In this document: piece after piece, positions 1-5,149 of the stretch
How the letters are laid out: every line of letters begins with the position of its first letter
Numbering within the stretch: the first letter of the stretch is position 1
Assembly (NCBI GenBank): GCA_937876275.1
Contig: CALFIA010000130.1
Location: forward strand, 1 to 9,133
Origin: an uncultured Actinomycetes bacterium
GTDB taxonomy: Bacteria; Actinomycetota; Actinomycetes; S36-B12
Reading direction: 5' to 3'
DNA: 9,133 nt
Translations under genes and position numbers: made by a program
Notes under the pieces: model-generated
What the model was told of the DNA's origin: nothing
Seen by the model: only the letters and a program-made list of their open reading frames with translations
The model's database searches: none

Positions 1-15
1 GTGCTCTTCCGATCT
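1..15. other. Residual Illumina adapter sequence (assembly artefact)
   Basis: The first 15 bases, GTGCTCTTCCGATCT, are identical to the 3' end of the Illumina TruSeq index-side (read 2) adapter as I know it. The read 1 adapter shares only the last 13 bases, so the leading GT points to the index-side oligo. The homology of glmS to its family stops exactly at base 16, as expected if adapter was joined to genomic sequence. These bases should not be annotated as biology. Confidence 0.93.
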
Positions 16-81
16 CTTTAGCCCTTCGAGGATGATGGATGCAGCTTTTTGCTTTCCGACGTAGCCGACGATTCCGCACAT
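16..81 (-). CDS. glmS: Glutamine-fructose-6-phosphate aminotransferase (GlmS), N-terminal 22 codons only
   Basis: Reading the minus strand from the ATG at 81-79 gives MCGIVGYVGKQKAASIILEG followed by LK, which is the diagnostic start of GlmS. The enzyme converts fructose-6-phosphate and glutamine to glucosamine-6-phosphate, the first committed step of UDP-GlcNAc synthesis. Cys2, exposed after Met removal, is the N-terminal nucleophile of the glutaminase domain. The family normally continues RLEYRGYDSAG, but here the frame runs into adapter at base 15, so the rest of the roughly 600-residue protein is missing. glmM, which acts on the GlmS product, lies on the same strand with a DUF389 gene in between. 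There is no clear Shine-Dalgarno, only a weak AGGG; see the candidate leaderless promoter at 88-93. Confidence 0.93.
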
Positions 82-87
82 ACTCAA

Positions 88-93
88 ACCCTA
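88..93 (-). promoter_or_regulatory. Candidate leaderless -10 element of glmS
   Basis: On the minus strand TAGGGT fits the actinobacterial -10 pattern TANNNT. It is separated by exactly 6 bases (TTGAGT) from the glmS ATG, so transcription would start at or next to the start codon. No convincing -35 is visible 16-18 bases upstream. The AGGG inside the hexamer could instead be a weak ribosome binding site, so this remains a candidate. Confidence 0.4.
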
Positions 94-139
94 TTCGCTG
101 CCCGCCCTAAGCCCGTCTGCGCCACAAACCAGGGAGAAT

Positions 140-1108
140 GTGCCGGTGCTCACGATTCGCGTTTCCGCGCCGGCCGCCCTGTCGGCCCGGGTGAGGGAGA
201 TTCTCGAAGCCGAGCCGACGGTCAGCAGCCTCACCGTGCTCACCGGAGCGAGCATCAAGCCCGCGGGCGATGTCTATGAGGCCGATATCCCTCGCGAGAG
301 CGCGAATGAGCTCATCGAGGAACTCACCGCGAGCGGGGTGCAGCACGAAGGCACGATCCAGGTCACCCCCGTACCCACCTGGGTCTCCGAGACCGGGCTC
401 AAGGCCGAGCAGGTTGCACCGGGCGCGAGTGCTGACGCCGTGGTCTGGGCCGATGTCATCCAGAAGTCATATGACGAGACCGGCCTGACCTGGACGTACC
501 TGAGCTTCATGATCATGGCGACCTTGCTCGCCGCCATTGCGATCCTGACCGACTCCATCATCTTGGTCATCGGCGCGATGGTGCTCGGCCCGGAGTTCGT
601 CGCCATCGCTGCGCTTGGTCTCGCGCTGGTGCGCAAGCGACCGTCGTTGTTCAAGCGTTCGCTTCGCACCCTTGCCGTCGGTTTCGCTGTCTCGATCAGC
701 GTCGTCACCATCGTGACGTTGATCGGGAGACTCGTCGGCTTCATCGAGATGAGCGATCTGATGCGCCCGAGGCCGGGCACTGACTTTATCTATACCCCGA
801 ACTGGTGGTCGCTCATCGTGGCGCTCATTGCCGGCGCCGCGGGTGTGCTTGCTCTCACGTCGTCGCGATCAGGAGGACTGATCGGCGTCTTCATCTCGGT
901 CACCACGATTCCGGCTTCAGGAAACATCGCTGTCGCACTGGTCTTCCTGCAATGGCATGAGGTCTTCGGCAGCGCAGCGCAGCTGGTGATCAACGTGATC
1001 GGCATGGCTGCCGCAGGCTGGGCAACATTGCTGTTGCAGCAGAAGGTGTTGTCGCGGGATACTGAAGCGCGAGCTGAGCGAGTACGACGGCGGCAAGCTC
1101 GTCGGTAA
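140..1108 (+). CDS. DUF389 family integral membrane protein
   Basis: A 322-residue protein with a soluble N-terminal part (about 1-115) and a membrane part with about six hydrophobic helices (near 118-137, 140-165, 177-203, 223-241, 246-272 and 279-300). The segments ILTDSIILVIGAMVLGPEF and VTTIPASGNIAVALVF match the conserved core of DUF389, a family of uncharacterised hydrophobic proteins common in actinobacteria; its transport or other function is unknown. The C-terminus is short and Arg-rich (RAERVRRRQARR), consistent with a cytoplasmic tail. The chosen GTG at 140 is preceded by AGGGAG at 131-136 with only 3 bases of spacing. The in-frame GTG at 146 has a more usual 9-base spacing and is a real alternative. 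The gene is the only one on the plus strand, divergent from glmS (58-bp gap) and convergent with glmM, which it overlaps by 119 bp. Confidence 0.88.
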   Translation: MPVLTIRVSAPAALSARVREILEAEPTVSSLTVLTGASIKPAGDVYEADIPRESANELIEELTASGVQHEGTIQVTPVPTWVSETGLKAEQVAPGASADAVVWADVIQKSYDETGLTWTYLSFMIMATLLAAIAILTDSIILVIGAMVLGPEFVAIAALGLALVRKRPSLFKRSLRTLAVGFAVSISVVTIVTLIGRLVGFIEMSDLMRPRPGTDFIYTPNWWSLIVALIAGAAGVLALTSSRSGGLIGVFISVTTIPASGNIAVALVFLQWHEVFGSAAQLVINVIGMAAAGWATLLLQQKVLSRDTEARAERVRRRQARR

Positions 1109-2408
1109 GGCGCTGTGCCTGCTCGAGGCTTGCTGCCTCGACCATCACGCGAATAACCGGCTCGGTGCCTGACTGACGAAGCAGCACGCGGCCGGCCTCC
1201 CCGAGTTCGGCCTCCGCTTCTGCGATGGCAGCAGCAACGATCGGGTCGGTCTCGGCGCGTGACTTGTCGACACCCTTCACGTTGACCAGAACCTGCGGCA
1301 GCTTCTCGACGCGAGCAGCGAGATCAGCGAGCGAGGTTCCGGTCTGAGCCACGCGAGCGAGCAAGTGCAATGCCGTGAGCAGGCCGTCACCGGTGGTGGC
1401 GTATTCGCTCATCACGACGTGACCGCTCTGCTCGCCGCCGAGCACGTAGCCGTTGGCCTTCATTTCCTCGAGCACGTAGCGATCGCCGACGCCGGTTTCG
1501 ACGACGGTGATCTCCGCCTTGCGCATCGCGATCTTGAAGCCGAGGTTTGCCATCACCGTGGCGACGACAGTGTTGTTCGCGAGCTTGCCCGCGTCACGCA
1601 TGCCCTCAGCGAGGATCGCAAGGATGTGATCGCCATCGACCACGTTGCCGTTGCCATCGACCGCGAGGCAGCGATCAGCGTCTCCGTCATGCGCGATACC
1701 GGCGTCAGCGCCGTGCTCCTTGACTGCGGCAATGAGGTCGTCGAGATGCGTGCTGCCGCAGTTCTCGTTGATGTTGTTGCCATCAGGTGCGTGATGAATC
1801 GCGATCACCGTGGCACCGGCGCTCGCGTAGAGCTCGGGGGCAATAAACGACGACGCACCATTGGCGCAGTCGACGACGATGGTCAGGCCATCGAGATTGT
1901 GCGGCAGGGTCGAGAGCAGGAACTTCTCGTACATCTGCGCGGCGTACTCATCGGAGCGAACACGACCGACTGCGGCGCCCACTGGGCGCTCCCATGGCTC
2001 GCCTATGCGCGCTTCGATCGCATCTTCAATGGCGTCATCGAGCTTGTGGCCACCGCGGGTAAAGAACTTGATGCCATTGTCGGGCATGGCATTGTGCGAG
2101 GCCGACAGCATGACGCCGAGATCGGCGCCGAGTGCATCGGTCAAATAGGCAACAGCGGGGGTGGGCACGACGCCCAAAAGGATTACGTCAACGCCGGCAC
2201 TTGCCAGGCCTGCGACTACTGCCGCTTCAAGGAATTCACCACTTGCACGTCCGTCGCGTGCGACGACTGCCTTGGGTCGATGCCCGTCGAATGCGCCCAC
2301 GTCCGCGAGGACGTGGGCAGCAGCGACGGACAGATCGAGTGCGAGCTCTGCGGTGAGCTCGCGATTCGCGAGCCCCCGCACTCCATCGGTACCGAATAGT
2401 CGGCCCAA
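990..2408 (-). CDS. glmM: Phosphoglucosamine mutase (GlmM)
   Basis: Cytosolic enzyme that interconverts glucosamine-6-phosphate and glucosamine-1-phosphate, between GlmS and GlmU in UDP-GlcNAc synthesis. With the start used here it has 472 residues. Visible family motifs in order are the N-terminal GRLFGTDGVRG (2-12), the phosphoserine loop LSASHNAMPDNG (101-112, with Ser104 the likely phosphorylated residue), the metal-binding DGDADR (241-246), the sugar-binding GGEQSGH (324-330) and the phosphate-binding RQSGTEPVIR (411-420). The start is a TTG at 2408-2406, which places the family N-terminus exactly and lies 4 bases after the rpsI stop. I see no Shine-Dalgarno, so translation is probably coupled to rpsI. 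An upstream in-frame start at 2489 would add 27 residues inside rpsI and is unlikely. Two positions that are usually Pro differ (SASHN-A for SASHN-P, R-Q-SGTEP for R-P-SGTEP). The C-terminal 25 or so residues extend beyond the usual family end and are encoded opposite the DUF389 gene. Confidence 0.95.
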   Translation of the reverse strand: MGRLFGTDGVRGLANRELTAELALDLSVAAAHVLADVGAFDGHRPKAVVARDGRASGEFLEAAVVAGLASAGVDVILLGVVPTPAVAYLTDALGADLGVMLSASHNAMPDNGIKFFTRGGHKLDDAIEDAIEARIGEPWERPVGAAVGRVRSDEYAAQMYEKFLLSTLPHNLDGLTIVVDCANGASSFIAPELYASAGATVIAIHHAPDGNNINENCGSTHLDDLIAAVKEHGADAGIAHDGDADRCLAVDGNGNVVDGDHILAILAEGMRDAGKLANNTVVATVMANLGFKIAMRKAEITVVETGVGDRYVLEEMKANGYVLGGEQSGHVVMSEYATTGDGLLTALHLLARVAQTGTSLADLAARVEKLPQVLVNVKGVDKSRAETDPIVAAAIAEAEAELGEAGRVLLRQSGTEPVIRVMVEAASLEQAQRLTDELAAVVLAQLALQYPATTPSAATAMLPSLRQPCRSR

Positions 2409-2412
2409 CGGA

Positions 2413-2910
2413 TTAGCGCTTGCTGTACTGCGAAGCCTTACGGGCCTTCTTGAGACCGTACTTCTTACGCTCCTTGGCGCGCGGATCACGCGTCAGGAAG
2501 CCGGCCTTCTTCAGGCTCGGGCGGTTGCCCTCGGTGTCAATGCCGTTGAGCGAGCGTGCAACGCCAAGGCGAAGTGCGCCGGCCTGGCCGGACACGCCGC
2601 CACCGCTCATGCGTGCGATGACATCGAACTTGCCCTCTGCGCCGAGGGTCACGAACGGCTCGTTGACGAGCTGCTGGTGAACCTTGTTCGGGAAGTAGGT
2701 CTCGAGGTCGCGGCCGTTGATGGTCCACTTGCCGGTGCCGGGCACCAGGCGAACGCGGGCGATGGCCTGCTTGCGACGACCGGTGGCTGCGCCCGGTGCG
2801 ACGACAACGTCGCGCTGAACGACGGCACGTGCTGCCGGGGTCTCGCTGGTGTACTCCGAGGGGATGTCCTCGTCGATGTCGATATCAATCTCGATTGCTG
2901 CGTCAGTCAT
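2413..2910 (-). CDS. rpsI: 30S ribosomal protein S9
   Basis: 165 residues. The S9 core begins near residue 44 (TGRRKQAIARVRL) and includes the Gly-rich SGGGVSGQAGALRLG (102-116) and RDPRAKERKKYG. It ends in SKR, the C-terminal tail that in ribosomes reaches the P-site tRNA. The first 40 or so residues are an acidic extension (IEIDIDIDEDIP), a feature common in actinobacterial S9. ATG start with AAGGA and 6 bases of spacing. It follows rplM by 31 bases, the near-universal L13-S9 pair, and precedes glmM by 4 bases, so the three genes are probably one transcript. Confidence 0.97.
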   Translation of the reverse strand: MTDAAIEIDIDIDEDIPSEYTSETPAARAVVQRDVVVAPGAATGRRKQAIARVRLVPGTGKWTINGRDLETYFPNKVHQQLVNEPFVTLGAEGKFDVIARMSGGGVSGQAGALRLGVARSLNGIDTEGNRPSLKKAGFLTRDPRAKERKKYGLKKARKASQYSKR

Positions 2911-2941
2911 GACAAATCCTTATTCTGAAAGTCGAGGGCGC

Positions 2942-3385
2942 TTACTGCGCAACCTGGGTGATGGTGAACGGCTTGGGCTGCTGCGCCTCGTGGGGATGCT
3001 CAGTGCCTGCGTAGACCTTCAGCTTCTTGATCTGCTGACGACCCAGCTTGTTGTGCGGGAGCATGCCCTTGACGGCCTTCTCCACCGCACGACGCGGGTT
3101 GTTCTCCATGAGGTCGGAGTACGGGGTGGCGGTGAGGCCGCCCGGACGACCGGAGTGACGGTAGTCGAACTTCTGCTTGAGCTTGGAGCCCGAGAGAGCG
3201 ACCTTGTCGGCGTTGATGATGATCACGAAGTCACCCATGTCCATATGCGGAGCGAAGGTGGGCTTGTGCTTGCCGCGCAGCAGTGCTGCAGCTTGTGTTG
3301 CGAGACGACCGAGGACTACGTCGCTCGCGTCGATGACATGCCAGACGGGGTTAGCGTCGCCCGGCTTGGGGCTGTAAGTGCGCAC
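2942..3385 (-). CDS. rplM: 50S ribosomal protein L13
   Basis: 147 residues, the normal length for L13, an early-assembling 50S protein. Recognisable segments are TYSPKPGDANPVWHVIDA at the N-terminus, VVLGRLAT (23-30), DFVIIINADKV (52-62), the YRHSGRPGGL motif (75-84) and VKGMLPHNKLGR (105-116). The start is GTG at 3385-3383 preceded by GGAAGGA with 6 bases of spacing. The open frame continues far upstream (to 3967), but that part has no L13 homology and lies antisense-free across the leader and vapC, so it is not coding. First gene of the rplM-rpsI-glmM unit, behind a structured leader. Confidence 0.97.
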   Translation of the reverse strand: MRTYSPKPGDANPVWHVIDASDVVLGRLATQAAALLRGKHKPTFAPHMDMGDFVIIINADKVALSGSKLKQKFDYRHSGRPGGLTATPYSDLMENNPRRAVEKAVKGMLPHNKLGRQQIKKLKVYAGTEHPHEAQQPKPFTITQVAQ

Positions 3386-3483
3386 GGCACTTCCTTCCAC
3401 TCGATGGACCTGGTTTCTGCGCACCTCCGAGGAGGCGCCGTACTCACCGGCATCCCTGCCGATCAGTCTGCTTCGAAAGCAGC
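3386..3483 (-). promoter_or_regulatory. Candidate structured 5' leader of rplM with three hairpins
   Basis: Downstream of the candidate promoter, the roughly 98-nt leader contains three perfect short inverted repeats in succession: CTGCTT/AAGCAG with a 3-base loop (3468-3482), CGGCA/TGCCG with a 4-base loop (3448-3461), and CCTCC/GGAGG with a 2-base spacer (3424-3435). The first would start right at the predicted transcript 5' end. L13 operons in other bacteria carry autoregulatory leader RNAs, so a feedback role for L13 or S9 is a reasonable inference, but I do not recognise this as a named family. Confidence 0.4.
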
Positions 3484-3489
3484 CTGCCG

Positions 3490-3519
3490 AGGATAGCCGT
3501 GAGGGGCCGACCAGGCCAA
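3490..3519 (-). promoter_or_regulatory. Candidate promoter of rplM-rpsI-glmM
   Basis: On the minus strand TTGGCC (3519-3514) and TATCCT (3495-3490) are separated by 18 bases and fit a housekeeping sigma-70 type promoter reasonably well. They lie just after the toxin gene stop at 3532 and place the transcript start near 3483, next to the first leader hairpin. Assigned by eye only. Confidence 0.4.
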
Positions 3520-3531
3520 ATCCGTGCGGGG

Positions 3532-3903
3532 TCAGCGGATCTGGCGAATCGGGGCCTGATTGCCCCAGGCTCGATCGGCCGTCAAGACCTCGGCCTCGAG
3601 GCGCTCCGCTGTGGCGAGACAGAGGCGATCCCCCAGGGAAAGGCTCGGGTGCGTGCGGCGCATCAGGCCGGCACGGGCGCCGTCTGCGGCAAGGACAGGC
3701 TCCACGGTGACCCCGAAGTGGGTGAGGAGGGCCGAGACCATGCTCCAGCCGGACGGCTCTTCGCAGTAGGCGGCAGCGACCTCCGCCCACTGAGCAGCGC
3801 TCATGCGGCAGTCGGATTCCCAGGCAGCGGCGACGACTTCGTGCCCTGTCTCTTGTCGGAAATAAGCGATTACTGCTGAGGCGTCGAGGACAAGGCGCCC
3901 CAT
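3532..3903 (-). CDS. PIN-domain ribonuclease toxin, VapC-like
   Basis: 123 residues, the usual size for VapC toxins, which are Mg-dependent endoribonucleases cutting tRNA or rRNA when the antitoxin is lost. The acidic PIN active-site residues are all present: Asp7 in LVLDASAVIAYF, Glu41 in QWAEV, Asp92 in LSLGDRLCLATA and Asp110 in VLTADRAW, so it looks intact. The ATG start at 3903 has AGGAG with 8 bases of spacing located inside the antitoxin gene, and the two genes overlap by 34 bp, typical of translationally coupled toxin-antitoxin pairs. The substrate cannot be read from sequence. Confidence 0.9.
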   Translation of the reverse strand: MGRLVLDASAVIAYFRQETGHEVVAAAWESDCRMSAAQWAEVAAAYCEEPSGWSMVSALLTHFGVTVEPVLAADGARAGLMRRTHPSLSLGDRLCLATAERLEAEVLTADRAWGNQAPIRQIR

Positions 3904-4166
3904 TCGACCAGCTCCTGATCCTCGGCCACTCGCTCAGCCCGTCGCCCTGCGAGGAAGTCGTCAACACTGACCTTCGAGAGCGAGCGGACGTGTTCCAGGG
4001 CCTCCTCGACGGTTAGTAACAGGACGCCCCCTGGAGCATCCACGGCGATGACCGCCGTACCGGTGCTCCACCCGTGCGCCGCACGGATCTCTGCGGGGAT
4101 CACCAGACGGCCTTTGTCGCCGACTGTCAGCGGGAAGGACCGAGGTTCCAGGACGGGTGCACTCAT
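3870..4166 (-). CDS. AbrB/SpoVT-fold antitoxin (VapB/MazE-like)
   Basis: 98 residues. The segment PLTVGDKGRLVIPAEIRAA (12-30) is the signature of the swapped-hairpin AbrB DNA-binding fold found in VapB and MazE antitoxins. The acidic and hydrophobic C-terminal half would bind and block the toxin encoded directly downstream. Such antitoxins also repress their own promoter, and a dyad lies just upstream (4192-4229). Start chosen at ATG 4166, since the only longer option is a GTG at 4241 whose extra residues would be encoded by the dyad. There is no Shine-Dalgarno before 4166, but a TACTTT -10 candidate ends 6 bases before it, suggesting a leaderless mRNA. Confidence 0.88.
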   Translation of the reverse strand: MSAPVLEPRSFPLTVGDKGRLVIPAEIRAAHGWSTGTAVIAVDAPGGVLLLTVEEALEHVRSLSKVSVDDFLAGRRAERVAEDQELVEWGALSSTPQQ

Positions 4167-4172
4167 GCGGCA

Positions 4173-4178
4173 AAAGTA
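4173..4178 (-). promoter_or_regulatory. Candidate leaderless -10 element of the toxin-antitoxin operon
   Basis: TACTTT on the minus strand matches TANNNT and is followed by exactly 6 bases (TGCCGC) and then the antitoxin ATG. No good -35 is visible. The same spacing is seen before glmS. Confidence 0.4.
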
Positions 4179-4191
4179 CCACTGACTCCGT

Positions 4192-4229
4192 ATTAGTGGG
4201 AAGTCACTTTGATAAGTCCCACTACTAAT
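4192..4229. promoter_or_regulatory. Candidate operator of the toxin-antitoxin operon (inverted repeat)
   Basis: ATTAGTGGGA (4192-4201) and TCCCACTACTAAT (4217-4229) are inverted copies. The inner 7 bases AGTGGGA/TCCCACT match perfectly across a 15-base spacer, and the outer ATTAG/CTAAT continue after a 3-base insertion in one arm. A third AGTGG half-site lies on the minus strand at 4179-4183, next to the -10 candidate. AbrB-fold antitoxins usually bind such dyads for autorepression, so this is the likely control site, though binding is inferred. Confidence 0.55.
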
Positions 4230-4270
4230 GGCGCTCAGCACCCTCGGTCCATCGACCAGGCAAACACAGA

Positions 4271-4306
4271 GGCGCCCGCCCGGATCATGTGATCCGAGCG
4301 GGCGCC
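4271..4306 (-). terminator. Strong hairpin terminator of the secreted-protein gene
   Basis: GGCGCCCGC (4271-4279) pairs with GCGGGCGCC (4298-4306). After a single C/A mismatch, CGGATCA pairs with TGATCCG around a 2-base centre. In the minus-strand direction the stem is followed by TCTGTGTTTG, a modest T-rich stretch. It sits 50 bases after the secreted-protein stop and isolates the toxin-antitoxin operon from upstream transcription. Confidence 0.75.
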
Positions 4307-4356
4307 TAGAGAAAATCAGGCAGACCAGATGAGAAACGGGTTGCAGACTCCCGAGG

Positions 4357-5031
4357 CTAGGCGGCGGACCAGAGTCCGCTCACCTGGCTGTAGGAGAGAG
4401 TCCGGGTGCAGACCGCGCCACCAAGGCCACCGTTCACCCACTGAGCCCAGCTCACACCCCAACCACCGGATGCCGAACCACCCCAATTGAGCATGATCGG
4501 CGCTGCGGTCGCACAGTCGCCTGTCGCGGGCTTGCCGAACTGCTGGAGAACCGGCTGCGGGGCATTGCGGCTCGACGAACCTGAAGGCGCTCCACCACCA
4601 CCTCCCGTACCACTCACCGAAACCGTGTAGGTGTTGGCTGGGGTCCCAGCTGTCGCTCGCACTGAAATCTGGGTGTCGCCACTTGCAAATGTGATTGTTC
4701 GATCCGCCGTCGTATTCGAGTACACGACCGACGAATTGACCAAGATGTCCAGTGCGTAACCAAAAGGCGAGGGTGCTCCGGCGCATCCAATATTGGGATT
4801 CGCCGTGTAATCCCGAATGATGACGCTATCGCCGACAGACGCCGTCATGCTTGCCGTATTTCCCGTACGAGTTGAACCGTTGTCGTAAAGCACCAGCGCC
4901 GCGCTGCCAGCATTACATCCGACGTACCAGGCGGCCACACTTGAGACGGCCTGCGCCGGAGGCGAGCATACGAGTCCCGCGCCTACAACAACGGAACAGG
5001 TAGCAGCAATGGCAATGAGTTTGCGGCGCAC
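4357..5031 (-). CDS. Small secreted protein of unknown function
   Basis: 224 residues with a clear Sec signal peptide: RRK near the N-terminus, a hydrophobic core and a likely cleavage after PPAQA (about residue 28). The mature protein is rich in Ser, Thr, Gly, Ala and Val, and looks beta-structured in its first half. A Gly run GTGGGGG (about 141-147) then links to a C-terminal module with GDCATAAPIMLNWGG and GGWGVSWAQWVNGGLGG followed by AVCTRTLSYS. Four cysteines remain after cleavage (about 39, 83, 173, 208), enough for two disulfides. I recall similar C-terminal modules at the ends of other actinobacterial surface proteins but cannot confirm this here. The GTG at 5031 is chosen because GGAGG lies 5 bases upstream; the ATG at 5043 overlaps that Shine-Dalgarno and would add four residues. 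No sortase motif or lipobox is visible. The gene stands alone between its own promoter candidate and a terminator. Confidence 0.8.
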   Translation of the reverse strand: MRRKLIAIAATCSVVVGAGLVCSPPAQAVSSVAAWYVGCNAGSAALVLYDNGSTRTGNTASMTASVGDSVIIRDYTANPNIGCAGAPSPFGYALDILVNSSVVYSNTTADRTITFASGDTQISVRATAGTPANTYTVSVSGTGGGGGAPSGSSSRNAPQPVLQQFGKPATGDCATAAPIMLNWGGSASGGWGVSWAQWVNGGLGGAVCTRTLSYSQVSGLWSAA

Positions 5032-5063
5032 GAAAACCTCCATCAGGAAAAATGATTAGGAAT

Positions 5064-5069
5064 ATTGTA
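5064..5069 (-). promoter_or_regulatory. Candidate -10 element of the secreted-protein gene
   Basis: TACAAT on the minus strand is a near-consensus -10, in a locally AT-rich stretch (5045-5072) between truA and the secreted-protein gene. It would give a leader of about 25 bases that contains the GGAGG ribosome binding site. The -35 region is poor. Confidence 0.45.
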
Positions 5070-5149
5070 TACGAGGTTGGTGCGTACGCAGATCGAGCCT
5101 CGCGGGCATCGAAGGGCTCGTTCGGACGATCCGAATCCCTAATTCGCGG

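Noticed and set aside
1365..2399. 344-codon open frame on the plus strand opposite glmM
   Set aside because: Same cause: the antisense of a highly conserved enzyme gene, with Cys/His/Asp-rich unstructured translation and no family match.
3386..3967. Long N-terminal extension of the rplM frame
   Set aside because: The extra 190 or so residues have no L13 homology, cross the vapC gene in another frame and include the candidate promoter. The GTG at 3385 has a good Shine-Dalgarno and gives the normal L13 length.
4167..4241. Upstream GTG at 4241 as start of the antitoxin
   Set aside because: The added residues are encoded by the operator-like dyad and look unlike AbrB-fold N-termini.
5032..5043. 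ATG at 5043 as start of the secreted protein
   Set aside because: This ATG overlaps GGAGG, which is ideally placed for the GTG at 5031; the shorter form has a standard signal peptide.
5121..5135. TTCGGA/TCCGAA hairpin downstream of truA as a terminator
   Set aside because: Only a 6-bp stem with a 3-base loop and no T-rich stretch after it on the minus strand. It may contribute, but I cannot support a terminator call.
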